From the IMG/VR virus record IMGVR_UViG_3300025164_000464, positions 1 to 26,035 of that record: 26,035 nt of DNA; one strand, given 5' to 3'. Origin of the DNA: a virus. Both the position numbers and the translations under genes were made by a program. How positions within the stretch are numbered: position 1 is the first letter of the stretch; every line of letters starts with the position of its first letter. Positions 6,948-15,116 of the stretch are shown here, piece after piece. The notes beneath the pieces are model-generated. The model worked only from the letters and a program-made list of their open reading frames with translations, was not told where the DNA came from and did not search any database.

Positions 6948-9095
6948 ATGACGGATATAAACGGTATCAAAAAAAGAAAAATTTCCCGTAAAGATTGGGA
7001 CAAATGTGCGGATAAGATACGTTCTGAATATAAATCGCGTAAAGATCAGAAATTTCGCAAGTCCCATGAAATAATCTGGAAGGAAGTGGACCGGCAGGTT
7101 GCGATGGAGCCGATGAAACGGTTTTCCAGGGACGGGAAAAAAATCGACCCCGAATGGCGTTCAGTCATGGAGTTAGGGGAGTTGGCGAAGGCTTCTGAGA
7201 TCATTACCGCCGATGTTATGCGATTGACGTTTCCGACGAACCGTTCATGGTTCGAGTCCCATGCAGAATTGCCTGCGATTTTGGATCCCAATACCGGGAC
7301 TAAACAAGTAAACGCAAGATCGCAGGATTTTACCGATAAAGCCTATCGGGCATTGCTGGTTCAGCAACATATGGATTTCGGCTTGAAAGCCCGGTATGAA
7401 CTGTCCGTAAAGGAAGCTCTCCACCACGGTTCTTATGTCGCTGAAATCCGCATGGATAATCGGATCCGATATACCGATGGTTCCGGCATAAACCAGGTAT
7501 CGGCACCGGTATGGGTTCCATATTCCATGTGGAATTCATATCCTGACCCGTCACCATCGGTAGTAGGGACAGATTTGTTTTACACCGGTTCGATGATCCT
7601 GGTGGATTTCATCCCGTTATATCTACTTCGGCAAATGGCCGTTGGCGACGGCTGGATGGCAGAAAACATCGAAAGGGTGAAAAAGAGTGGGAAGCAGAAA
7701 CATGACAACAAGGATGTTGAAACGGACGATATCGAGTTAATTAAATATTACGGAGACCTGGAAATAGAGCGCGGGGATAGCCCCATCGTTCTCCCGAATT
7801 CAAAAGTCATTCTCGCAAACGACATTATCGTTTACTACGCGCCGAACGAACTTCCTTATCCGTCCATAATTTATTCAGGCTACGAACGGATGGACATTCG
7901 CGATCCGTATTCCACGTCGCCACTTATCAAGCTGGCACCGTTGCAAAAATTGGGAAGCCAGTTGGCGAACAAGCTGGTGGATTCGATGGCAATGAAGGTG
8001 GAACCGCCGATTGCTTACGATGCAAACGATCCTCAAATGGTTCTCGATGGCGGGCCAAGAATGGCTCCCGGGGCCAAAATCGGCGTCAAAGGGACCTATG
8101 GAATAAAGGAAATACAGGCAGGAGATCCGCAATCCGCCATGATAGGGTTGGAATTCATCATCGGACAATTGAATCAGGGGTTGGGCATCAATGCTATCCG
8201 TTCGGGAGCGGGCGGCGATTCAACTGACAAAACCGCAACCGAAATTACCACGGCGGATGTAAAGGCGGAAATTCGTACTGCTGAATTCGTGGATAAACAG
8301 GAAAGACATGCTCTTAGGCCGTTTCTCTACATGCAGCATGAATTGAACAAGGCAAACCTGGAAGGATATACGTTTTATAACCCGGAATTGGATGCCCCGG
8401 ATTTCATGCGCGTAACCCGCGATCAAATACCAGATAACGTAGTATTCGATGTGGTGGGTTCAAGGGGCGCATTGGGAGAAAAGGCGAGGGCTACGCGGAC
8501 GAATGACGTAACGGCTTTCCTTCTCGGGAACGAGAAAACAAGGGATATCCCGAATGTCCTGGAATTGGCAAAACAGGCTTACCAAGATGCCGGGGTTAAG
8601 AATCCTGAAAGATATATAAATATTCCGGAAGAATCTCCGGAAGTCGCTCAGGTCAAGCAAGAGGCGCAGAAAGCCATTGATGAGCTTAAAGCGCAAACAT
8701 TCGAGCTTGAAAAAGAACTTGCCATCGTTAAGGCGGTTAATGAAGCCAAGATGGTTGAAGCGCAGATGCGCGCGGAAACACAGATAAATGTCACTGAATT
8801 CAAAACGCAGCTCGAAGGAGAATTGAGCGTGCTCAAGGCTCAATTGGAAGTGGCGAAATCCGCCGGTAGTCAGCAGGGACCGGTGATATCTATATCGGAA
8901 ATAAATGCCATCGTCGGTTCTCTCGACAAGATTTTGTCCATTTCAGAGAAACAGACATCGGAAGTGGACAACAAATTATCGGAAATGAACAAAACAGTAA
9001 GCACTCTTATCAACCATATGAATAAGCCGATTAAGGTCAAAATTACACGCGATGCCAATGGTAAATTGGCCGAAGCAACCGGAGCCAGGGAATAA
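6948..9095 (+). CDS. Portal protein (head-tail connector, podovirus type)
   Basis: A 715-aa protein directly after terL, the standard place for the dodecameric portal through which DNA enters and leaves the capsid. Portal-like features: an N-terminal helical part with WKEVDRQVAMEP, then ASEIITADVMRLTFPTNRSW at about 83-102; a wing/stem region with DPYSTSPLIKLAPLQKLGSQ at about 318-337, a pattern I recall from podoviral connectors; and GGDSTDKTATEITTADVKAE at about 422-441, typical of portal cores selecting T-A-T-E. Residues about 565-690 are charged heptad-like coiled coil (KQEAQKAIDELKAQTFELEK and following), an unusually long C-terminal extension that may form a barrel inside the head. ATG 6948 follows the terL stop by 1 bp. 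The end overlaps the next ATG by 1 bp (TAATG). Confidence 0.88.
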   Translation: MTDINGIKKRKISRKDWDKCADKIRSEYKSRKDQKFRKSHEIIWKEVDRQVAMEPMKRFSRDGKKIDPEWRSVMELGELAKASEIITADVMRLTFPTNRSWFESHAELPAILDPNTGTKQVNARSQDFTDKAYRALLVQQHMDFGLKARYELSVKEALHHGSYVAEIRMDNRIRYTDGSGINQVSAPVWVPYSMWNSYPDPSPSVVGTDLFYTGSMILVDFIPLYLLRQMAVGDGWMAENIERVKKSGKQKHDNKDVETDDIELIKYYGDLEIERGDSPIVLPNSKVILANDIIVYYAPNELPYPSIIYSGYERMDIRDPYSTSPLIKLAPLQKLGSQLANKLVDSMAMKVEPPIAYDANDPQMVLDGGPRMAPGAKIGVKGTYGIKEIQAGDPQSAMIGLEFIIGQLNQGLGINAIRSGAGGDSTDKTATEITTADVKAEIRTAEFVDKQERHALRPFLYMQHELNKANLEGYTFYNPELDAPDFMRVTRDQIPDNVVFDVVGSRGALGEKARATRTNDVTAFLLGNEKTRDIPNVLELAKQAYQDAGVKNPERYINIPEESPEVAQVKQEAQKAIDELKAQTFELEKELAIVKAVNEAKMVEAQMRAETQINVTEFKTQLEGELSVLKAQLEVAKSAGSQQGPVISISEINAIVGSLDKILSISEKQTSEVDNKLSEMNKTVSTLINHMNKPIKVKITRDANGKLAEATGARE

Positions 9096-9382
9096 TGGCC
9101 AGGGGCGATCTGATCGTTTTCAACGAAGCCCTTGCCTTCATGCTGGATGGCGGATGGGAGTCAACGGATGACATCAAATGCGCTGTTTGCGACAACACAG
9201 TCACCCCATCTCAGACTACCGCGTCTCCGGCGCTCGGAGACTTCACCGAGGTTGGCACGGCTGGGAGTTATGTCGCCGGAGGAACTTCATTGGGAACTTG
9301 GGGCAGCATGGTCTCACAAAGCGGGGCAATCGCAACTATTGATTCGGCTTATCCGGCTTGCCGCAGAGAAAGCGGATTTTGA
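9095..9382 (+). CDS. Truncated phage virion/decoration-type protein (probable gene remnant)
   Basis: The protein is 95 aa, starting MARGDLIVFNEALAFMLDGG. This N-terminus, with DNTVTPSQTTASPALGDFTEV and SYVAGGTSLGTW, matches a widespread phage structural protein family that I recall as about 130 aa, whose later part contains a Y-W-G-I/L-Y-N-D element and an aspartate-leucine-glycine-glycine end. Here the family pattern stops at ATIDSA (about residue 86), after which an unrelated ACRRESGF tail ends the frame. The reading frame that continues downstream is a different, coiled-coil protein. The simplest reading is a deletion that fused the front of this gene to the back of another one. A programmed +1 frameshift into the overlapping frame is possible but I see no clear slip site. 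The start overlaps the portal stop (TAATG). Confidence 0.6.
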   Translation: MARGDLIVFNEALAFMLDGGWESTDDIKCAVCDNTVTPSQTTASPALGDFTEVGTAGSYVAGGTSLGTWGSMVSQSGAIATIDSAYPACRRESGF

Positions 9383-9584
9383 AGCGGCAAAGAAGCTGGA
9401 ACAAAAAGCACGTCTTGCAGATAATGTTGAAATAGCGATGGTAAACTTCCATGATGCGTTTGTAAAAGCCGAACAGCAGATAAATGATAAATATGAAAAA
9501 TCGCAGAAAAGGTTGATCGAGGTTCAAGAAGAAATGAATGAAGAAGAACATCTGATCCTCCAAATACTTTTGGAAGCCGCATGA
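9339..9584 (+). CDS. Small charged coiled-coil protein (5' end uncertain)
   Basis: About 81 aa in the frame that overlaps the end of the truncated virion gene. From about 9350 it reads as an obvious protein: RLAAEKADFEAAKKLEQKA, then helical and charged to a C-terminal EEEHLILQILLEAA. Upstream in the same frame the translation is Arg/Ser/Pro-rich shadow of the other gene, so the true start is near the junction. TTG 9339 is the first plausible codon but has no good binding site, so the original start may have been deleted or the protein may be made by frameshift from the gene before. The stop is in an ATGA overlap with the next gene, which argues that it is still translated. The function is unknown; its position between portal and scaffold suggests head assembly. 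Confidence 0.5.
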   Translation: MIRLIRLAAEKADFEAAKKLEQKARLADNVEIAMVNFHDAFVKAEQQINDKYEKSQKRLIEVQEEMNEEEHLILQILLEAA

Positions 9585-9781
9585 ATAACGAATATCTTCT
9601 TGAATTGAAAACTGATCCGCGATTTATGTCCGTGATTGAAACAATCATGGATCAAAGACCGGTCATTCCGGGCCACGATCCCCGTAACGACAATACGGAG
9701 GTCTGGAAGCACGAATCCGCCAAAAAGGAAGGATTCGATATTTGGGTGATATTTTTAAGATTGGAGAACATAAATGAATGA
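9581..9781 (+). CDS. Small conserved-looking phage protein between portal and scaffold
   Basis: A 66-aa protein, coupled by ATGA overlap to the preceding ORF, with GGAAG at 9572-9576 as binding site. It has the pattern LKTDPRFMSVIETIMDQRPV, then VWKHESAKKEGFDIW. I recall similar short proteins ('DPRF...RP.VP...WK..S...EGFD') near the head genes of other podovirus-like phages. No membrane segment or catalytic motif is seen. Its C-terminus overlaps the scaffold start by 8 bp, so the three genes are translated as a unit. The function is not known. Confidence 0.7.
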   Translation: MNNEYLLELKTDPRFMSVIETIMDQRPVIPGHDPRNDNTEVWKHESAKKEGFDIWVIFLRLENINE

Positions 9782-10439
9782 AGAAAATGCTCAGCAGAGC
9801 GATGCGCCTGTTGAAACGGAAGTAAAAGAAGCCCCTCAACCTACTCTGGCGGATGTTGCCAAGAAGTATAATGTCGAGGAGGAAGTAAAGAATTTTCAGC
9901 CTCAAGTTCAGCCTCAAGTTCAGCAACCGCCGCAATACGCACAGCCTTTGGCTGTGCCGGATCCAGTCTCCGACCTGGAAGGGTGGAATAAATACCAGGC
10001 TTATCAAAATACCGTTATCGGCGGGACATTGAGGGAGCTGGCGAATTCCGTTACGGAGATCAGGAAAAACGCAGAACTGGAAAAACTGAATACCGAGGTC
10101 AACAAGGCGGTCGCAAAAGTCACTGATAAACTGAAAATTGACTCTGTTTACGCGGAGATTCTGCTTGAGAAGAAATACCGGGATGACCGGATTTTCAAGC
10201 GAATCTGGGATAACAGGAACGTAAACCCGAATGCTCTGAACGAAGCCCTGGATGTTATCGCCTCCGAGGCCGGCAAAGTCTTTCAGGTGCGTTCCGATCC
10301 TCAATTGATGGAAAATCAGCGAGCGGCCAAGGCAAGTCAAAAGGCCATGTCTACAACTCAGCAGAAATCCGGTTCTAGCGAACCGCTTAATATGTCCGAT
10401 ACTGAATTCGATAGATGGTGGGCCACTAATAGAAGGTAA
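9774..10439 (+). CDS. Putative capsid scaffolding protein
   Basis: A 221-aa highly hydrophilic protein directly upstream of the major capsid gene, the canonical scaffold position. It has an acidic, disordered N-terminus, a Pro/Gln stretch with a QPQV repeat (about residues 42-49), a helical centre (LRELANSVTEIRKNAELEKL) and a C-terminal segment (SEPLNMSDTEFDRWWATNRR) that is probably the coat-binding helix, as in other scaffolds ending in basic helices. ATG 9774 has GGAG at 9763-9766 with 7-nt spacing. The call rests on position, composition and end motif rather than on family identity. It is expected to nucleate and shape the procapsid and leave before or during packaging. Confidence 0.75.
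   Translation: MNEENAQQSDAPVETEVKEAPQPTLADVAKKYNVEEEVKNFQPQVQPQVQQPPQYAQPLAVPDPVSDLEGWNKYQAYQNTVIGGTLRELANSVTEIRKNAELEKLNTEVNKAVAKVTDKLKIDSVYAEILLEKKYRDDRIFKRIWDNRNVNPNALNEALDVIASEAGKVFQVRSDPQLMENQRAAKASQKAMSTTQQKSGSSEPLNMSDTEFDRWWATNRR
9897..9920 (+). repeat. 12-bp tandem repeat inside the scaffold gene
   Basis: CAGCCTCAAGTT is repeated exactly twice, encoding QPQV-QPQV in the disordered N-terminal third of the scaffold. It keeps the frame and looks like a slippage-type expansion. Confidence 0.85.
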
Positions 10440-10444
10440 TAAAG

Positions 10445-11527
10445 ATGGCTATTGTTTTAACAACCAGTACCTCAGACCTCCCCGGAGAAGTCAATAACGT
10501 ATATGTCCGTGGACTTCTGAGTGCGGCCCGTAAGGTGTTGCCGTTTTTCAATGGCACCCGACCCGGAACTTTGGACAAGAAAAAGGGTTCGGCCACCGTA
10601 TTGTGGCGTCGAATCGAAAACCTTGCTGCGGTAACCACGGCGCTCACTCAGGCGTCCCCCGGTTCCACAGTAGCTTTCGGTATCGGCCGCACCACGGTTC
10701 GCCCGACCTATACCAACATCTCGAAGGCTGTAGCCAAGTATGCCAACGGCATCACCCTGGCGGAAGAAATTGACTTGTTCAATATCGACTCCGACACGAT
10801 GGCGCTCATGGATGTTCTCGGCGCAAACGCCGGAGAGTCGTTGAATTCGGTTGCCCGTCTCGAATTCGACAACGCTTCTCAAGTTCGCTACGCCTCTGGC
10901 GCGGCGAATAAGAGCGCCGTGGTCGCCGAGATGCTGACAAACGATGTGAAGTGGGCGGTCAACAAACTTCAACGTAATTCCGCAATGAAGTTGTTCCCGA
11001 TGGGAACTGGTTCAACGAACGTCAATACATCGACTGTTCGCGCCAGTTATTTCGGTATTAACCACCCCGATGTGGAAATCGACATTCGCGCTATTACCGG
11101 GTATGTCGGTGTCGAGCAATACGGCGGGTATACTGAAACGCTCGTGGGCGAACACGGCGCTGTCGGAGGCGTTCGCTGGGTGACTACCGAAATCGCTCCC
11201 ATCGAAACCGGAGCCGGTACAACCTCAACCTCAAATGTCTTTCGCGGCACATCCGTCGATACCAACGATGTGTATACATCGTATGTTTACGGCAAGGACG
11301 CGATTGGCACGGTCGGGCTCGGAGCGGCATTCGGCACTTCCGTAAAGACGATGGATGAGAACAGGGACAAACCTATCGAGATCATCTATCACAAGCCCGG
11401 ATCGTCCGGCATCGCCGATGCGTTCAATGAAATCGGTCAGGTTTCATGGAAGGCGTGGCATGCTACGAAAATCCTCAATGGGAATTGGATTGTGAAAATC
11501 CAGACCCTGTGTAAGGACATCTCGTAG
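10445..11527 (+). CDS. Major capsid protein, N4-gp56-like
   Basis: A 360-aa protein right after the scaffold. It starts SDLPGEVNNVYVRGLLSAARKVLPFF and has the scheme I associate with the N4 gp56 coat family: early K-K-G-S-A-T-V-L-W-R-R, then GRTTVRPTYTNISKAVAKYA, a central helix rich in N-S-V-A-R, a strand GYVGVEQYGGYTE, and the family's characteristic end with W-K-A-W-H-A-T-K-I-L-N-G-N-W, which is probably the P-domain strand. ATG 10445 has AAGGT about 7 nt upstream. Codon choice is more GC-rich and regular (ACC, GTC, GGC) than in neighbouring genes, which fits high expression. A strong terminator lies 39 bp after its stop, also fitting a separate abundant transcript. Confidence 0.88.
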   Translation: MAIVLTTSTSDLPGEVNNVYVRGLLSAARKVLPFFNGTRPGTLDKKKGSATVLWRRIENLAAVTTALTQASPGSTVAFGIGRTTVRPTYTNISKAVAKYANGITLAEEIDLFNIDSDTMALMDVLGANAGESLNSVARLEFDNASQVRYASGAANKSAVVAEMLTNDVKWAVNKLQRNSAMKLFPMGTGSTNVNTSTVRASYFGINHPDVEIDIRAITGYVGVEQYGGYTETLVGEHGAVGGVRWVTTEIAPIETGAGTTSTSNVFRGTSVDTNDVYTSYVYGKDAIGTVGLGAAFGTSVKTMDENRDKPIEIIYHKPGSSGIADAFNEIGQVSWKAWHATKILNGNWIVKIQTLCKDIS

Positions 11528-11565
11528 TACCGAGAATACTACTAACAACAAAATAGCAATAAATT

Positions 11566-11592
11566 GGGGGCGGCTAACGCCCCCTTCTTTTT
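11566..11592 (+). terminator. Rho-independent terminator after the capsid gene
   Basis: Stem GGGGGCG (11566-11572) pairs perfectly with CGCCCCC (11578-11584) around loop GCTAA, followed by TTCTTTTT (11585-11592). This is a textbook intrinsic terminator on the plus strand. It ends 1 nt before the GGAG binding site of the next gene, so it separates capsid expression from tail genes with probable partial readthrough. Confidence 0.93.
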
Positions 11593-11602
11593 GGAGTCTT
11601 AC

Positions 11603-12295
11603 ATGGCGACTTTCATAGACTCGGTTAATCGGGTTTTGAGAATAAATGGAATTATTCGCGGTGGAGATGACGGCATAACGACTTTCGGTGACACGCAGCA
11701 TGCCTCGGATATTTCATTGTCTCAAATCGCTATTCAAGACGAAATCGCCGAGATTGTTTCCGAAAGACTTGTTCCATACGAAAAAACATCTGGCACGATT
11801 ACTTTGCTGACTTCAACCAGAAGTTACGCATTAGCGGCTGGTTTCATCCGTTTTTTCGGAATTGCGTCATTTTACGACGCAACCGACGGAACCAGGATTT
11901 ACGAATACAAAGGCGGGGAAGAATTGCTCCAGCATTACGATCTTCTTTACAAGACAACGGAAGGCGCGCCGAATTACTGGTATTGGGACAATACGACTAC
12001 GAAGAAAATCGCTTTTTATAACGTACCGAATTCCACTTACAACAACCGTAGTCTTGCCTATGATTATGAAGCTTCTGTCATGGTTTCCAATTCGTCGGAT
12101 ACCATGCCGTTTCACAACAACGAAGAACATTATTCATTTGTTTCCATGGCGGCTCGAAGGTTCTTCTTTATGAAATCCGATAAAGATTTAGGATTATTGG
12201 TTGAAGACGCCGCTTACAACAATGCTAAATCGAGGCTGTATGCGTTTCTGAGGCATGATAACCCATCGTCATATTACGGATATTCATACCGCTAA
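11603..12295 (+). CDS. Head-tail adaptor (connector) protein
   Basis: A 230-aa protein after the capsid gene. The helical N-terminus (FIDSVNRVLRINGII) with DISLSQIAIQDEIAEIVSER, a central strand-rich part (APNYWYWDNTTTKKIAFYNV) and a helical C-terminus with MAARRFFFMKSDKDLG follow the plan of the tail tubular A / P22 gp4-like adaptors that sit below the portal. The open frame can be read from a TTG at 11564, but that would translate through the terminator hairpin. ATG 11603 with GGAG at 11593-11596 (6-nt spacing) is clearly the start. It overlaps the nozzle gene by 1 bp (TAATG), a pairing typical of adaptor plus nozzle in podoviruses. The assignment is by position and fold pattern. Confidence 0.75.
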   Translation: MATFIDSVNRVLRINGIIRGGDDGITTFGDTQHASDISLSQIAIQDEIAEIVSERLVPYEKTSGTITLLTSTRSYALAAGFIRFFGIASFYDATDGTRIYEYKGGEELLQHYDLLYKTTEGAPNYWYWDNTTTKKIAFYNVPNSTYNNRSLAYDYEASVMVSNSSDTMPFHNNEEHYSFVSMAARRFFFMKSDKDLGLLVEDAAYNNAKSRLYAFLRHDNPSSYYGYSYR

Positions 12296-13830
12296 TGGCT
12301 ACCCTTACTTTTGAAGGCGGCCTCAATGAGCAGGATATAACACTCGTTCAAGATCAAGAATGCACGCTCGGATACAATTTTGAGCTTGGATCCAGAGATA
12401 CTCATTTTCGTCCGAGAAAACCATTCGACAACAAGGGGACGGCTACTAATGCAGCTTCAATAAACGGATTTGTCCAGTTGATTACCTCGGCGGATGTTGA
12501 AACAACGCTGGTTCAGTCGGCAAATACGGTTTATTTGTGGGACGGTTCGACCTTTACATCGAAAGGAACGGTCAATACGGCCTCTAAATTGCGAGGCGTC
12601 ACATGGACCCTGGGCGGTTATTCGGTAATAACCGATATATCCAAACTGACCGTTGTAAAAAAATGGGACGGTTCGGCATTAACAACGCTTACGACTGGAT
12701 TGGGGGTCGATCTATATGCGAAATACGGACTCGTTCATCTTGGGAGGATGTGGCTGTTCAATGTAAAGGCCGGGAACGATACGCCGCATCTTCTTGTGGC
12801 ATCGGCTTTTGAAACTCCGACTTCGTATAATACGACTCTGAGGGCGAAGGATTCATCGTTCAGTACCGGGAACGAAGCTTTCTACATGGTAACGCCGGAT
12901 TTGCGCCCGATAAACGGGGTAGCGCCGTTTTACGGCACGTTGATAATTTCCACCGAAGGCGGGAGTTTGTGGAAATTATCCGGTACAAGTTCGGTCAATT
13001 TCCAATGGGATCCATTTTATCCGGGGTCGTTCGCCACCGGTACGGAAACCATGATTCTTACCGGGGACGATGTTTTTTACATGAAAAAAGGCGGCGGTGT
13101 GGAATCCGTCAGGTCTACCGACACTTACGGCGATATCAAAGGCGACGATCTATCGCGGTGGATACGACCTACTGTTGAAAATTTGACTGACTGCATTTCA
13201 GTTTACGACCAGCAGAGGCAGAAAGTATATTTTTTTGCAGGCTCGAATAAACTGCTTGTTTTTTTCAAGGATATGCTTTCAGTCGGATTTTCCCCATGGT
13301 CGATTTATAAAACCGGGCATACATCGTCATTTTCCACAAATACCGCAGTTTACATGCGCTCTCCCGGGACAGACGATTATTTTGTCTTTTTCGGAGATTC
13401 AACGGGGAACATTTATTGTCTGGAAGGAACCGGGGATGGGGATAACGGTAATACCACCATTGAAGCGTTTCGCAGATCGAAATATTACGACAATATTGGA
13501 AATTTCAATCCCCAGTTACAACAATTGAGGGGGAGAGTTTTTTACCGGCGCATTGCCGATGCCGATCTAATCATGGATTTCGAGTGGGGAGAGGATTATG
13601 CAATCAATACTTGCACCGTTCCCCTGGAAGGACCTCCAGTTGGAGACCCAGGAGGGTATTGGGGTGGGCCGGGGTATTTCGGCGGATTGTTTTATTGGAA
13701 TTCGGGATTTTTCTATGCCGACAGAGTTTCGTCCAAAGGATTTTCCCCAATCGGTAGAGGCGCTGGGTTCAATCTCGAATTATCCGTAACGTCATCTCAA
13801 TTATTCGACATAATGAAAATTGAAGTGTGA
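12295..13830 (+). CDS. Tail nozzle / beta-propeller tail protein
   Basis: A 511-aa protein made almost wholly of short beta-strands with repeated blades such as VYLWDGSTFTS, VKKWDGSALTT and GSLWKLSGTSS. GGGVESVR and SVYDQQRQKVYFF also recur in phage nozzle proteins. It follows the adaptor with a 1-bp overlap, the place of the gp10/tail tubular B nozzle that closes the short tail and holds the DNA. There is no hydrolase motif and no signal peptide. It ends with GTGA coupling to the acetyltransferase-like gene. A generic tail/packaged-DNA stabilisation role is the best reading; the exact family is not identified. Confidence 0.75.
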   Translation: MATLTFEGGLNEQDITLVQDQECTLGYNFELGSRDTHFRPRKPFDNKGTATNAASINGFVQLITSADVETTLVQSANTVYLWDGSTFTSKGTVNTASKLRGVTWTLGGYSVITDISKLTVVKKWDGSALTTLTTGLGVDLYAKYGLVHLGRMWLFNVKAGNDTPHLLVASAFETPTSYNTTLRAKDSSFSTGNEAFYMVTPDLRPINGVAPFYGTLIISTEGGSLWKLSGTSSVNFQWDPFYPGSFATGTETMILTGDDVFYMKKGGGVESVRSTDTYGDIKGDDLSRWIRPTVENLTDCISVYDQQRQKVYFFAGSNKLLVFFKDMLSVGFSPWSIYKTGHTSSFSTNTAVYMRSPGTDDYFVFFGDSTGNIYCLEGTGDGDNGNTTIEAFRRSKYYDNIGNFNPQLQQLRGRVFYRRIADADLIMDFEWGEDYAINTCTVPLEGPPVGDPGGYWGGPGYFGGLFYWNSGFFYADRVSSKGFSPIGRGAGFNLELSVTSSQLFDIMKIEV

Positions 13831-14393
13831 ACAATCACAAAAAAGCAAGAAATCGGCTGTTTAAGCACGATAGACCTCATATCAGGCCGTTACAGATAAC
13901 TGAAAATGCAACGGGGTCTGGATTCTCAAAAGATATCTCGATCGTATGGGTTGCCCATAAACATCACCCGATTCCACTCTTATCGGACATAAATACGCAG
14001 GAAGATTTCCTGCTAAAAATGCTGGAAGCTGCAAACAGACTTCCGTTTTACGTCGTGGAAGACAGAAATCGTGAGTTTGACGGCATGGGTTTGATCGCGC
14101 TGATTGCAGTAAAAGGCGACGACTGGAGAATCGAGCCGCACGTTCATTTTTTCCCATGGGCCACGAAGAGAAATATTCTGCGGACTTGTATTGCGTTTTT
14201 CCAGATGATTCGTTACTCGAAGAAAACCGGGGTCTGCGTGGTAAAAAGTTTGAAGGAATCGACGGTCTTATTCGACAAATGCGTGAACTATTTCCCGCCT
14301 AATGTATTTCACGCAGTAGGCAAAATCCCCATGGGAGATATAAGAGGCGATGAATACATTTATTCGATCAGAGGCAAAAAATGGGCGACATAA
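13827..14393 (+). CDS. GNAT-like acetyltransferase-type protein in the tail module
   Basis: A 188-aa protein using GTG 13827 in a GTGA overlap with the nozzle stop. Strand-helix order with LPFYVVEDRNREFDGMGLIALIAV (a GNAT-like beta4-beta5), then IEPHVHFFPWATKRNILRTC, FFQMIRYSKKTGVCVVKSL and a final strand DEYIYSIRG. Podovirus genomes often carry a GNAT-like gene at this exact place between nozzle and ejection proteins, as I recall, but the acetyl-CoA P-loop (Q/RxxGxG/A) is not obvious here. It may be a catalytically dead or virion-associated version. The function is inference; a structural role is equally possible. Confidence 0.6.
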   Translation: MNNHKKARNRLFKHDRPHIRPLQITENATGSGFSKDISIVWVAHKHHPIPLLSDINTQEDFLLKMLEAANRLPFYVVEDRNREFDGMGLIALIAVKGDDWRIEPHVHFFPWATKRNILRTCIAFFQMIRYSKKTGVCVVKSLKESTVLFDKCVNYFPPNVFHAVGKIPMGDIRGDEYIYSIRGKKWAT

Positions 14394-15112
14394 CTAAAAC
14401 ATTGTTCGGCGGCGGCGAGACGGAGGAATCCAGCGCGCAAAGCAGCTGGAGCAAACAAGGAAGCAAAAGCGGCCAGAAAACGACATTCGGTGTAACAAAA
14501 ACTCCGTTTTCCTCGTTCCAAAATGGAACTTTGTCGCTCGATCCGTCGATTAGGGCATTACAAGAAGAATCGTTGGCTTCATACCGTAATTTGTCCCCTG
14601 TTTTATCCGGAGGAGTGGATGATTTTATATCGAAAATGGGGACGGCCAGATCGTCTTTGTTGGGGAATCAAGGTGCGTTAAGACAGGCAAGATTGAACCC
14701 GATTCAAGAAGCCATCGCGCGCCGGAGAGGGGAACTGGGTCAATCGGTCGGATTACGAGGTTTAGGAGGGTCTTCGTTCGGTGAGCAGGCAATGTCTAAT
14801 TTCGACATGGATTCCGCCAGAAGCATAGGAGAAGCATCTGCATTAGCGGATGCCGATACGCTCCAGGCCGTCACTGGAATTGATAAAGATATCCTCAATA
14901 CCATTATCGGCAAAGTGCAAATGGAAGCGCAATTATCCGGACTACCTGCGGAAATCGCGCAACAACGCTTGCAGCAGGAATTGCAGGCTTTCTTGTTGGG
15001 TAAAGGTTCGGAAAGCACCGCCGAAAGCTGGGGAGAGTCCGGCAGCACAGGGACAAGCAGCGGCTCAAGCTGGAGGCAGGAACCGATACTTCAAAAATTG
15101 ACGATGAAATAA
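14381..15112 (+). CDS. Putative ejection/internal virion protein 1
   Basis: A 243-aa protein, overlapping the previous gene by 13 bp. It starts MGDITKTLFGGGETEESSAQ and is rich in Ser, Gly and Gln with low-complexity ends (SGSTGTSSGSSW near the C-terminus) and a helical centre (LNPIQEAIARRRGELGQSVG). MQPT-type glycine-leucine runs such as GLRGLGGSSFGEQA are typical of the first of the three internal virion proteins of short-tailed phages. No enzymatic motif is seen. Its function in DNA ejection is inferred from position directly before two further large proteins of similar style and ahead of the tail fibre. Confidence 0.6.
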   Translation: MGDITKTLFGGGETEESSAQSSWSKQGSKSGQKTTFGVTKTPFSSFQNGTLSLDPSIRALQEESLASYRNLSPVLSGGVDDFISKMGTARSSLLGNQGALRQARLNPIQEAIARRRGELGQSVGLRGLGGSSFGEQAMSNFDMDSARSIGEASALADADTLQAVTGIDKDILNTIIGKVQMEAQLSGLPAEIAQQRLQQELQAFLLGKGSESTAESWGESGSTGTSSGSSWRQEPILQKLTMK

Positions 15113-15116
15113 TTTT

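Noticed and set aside
9132-9338. Upstream half of the 150-aa frame after the portal
   Set aside because: It is an Arg/Ser/Pro-rich shadow of the virion-protein frame; only the part after about 9340 looks coding.
11564-11602. TTG start of the adaptor gene
   Set aside because: It lies in the terminator hairpin; ATG 11603 has a proper GGAG site.
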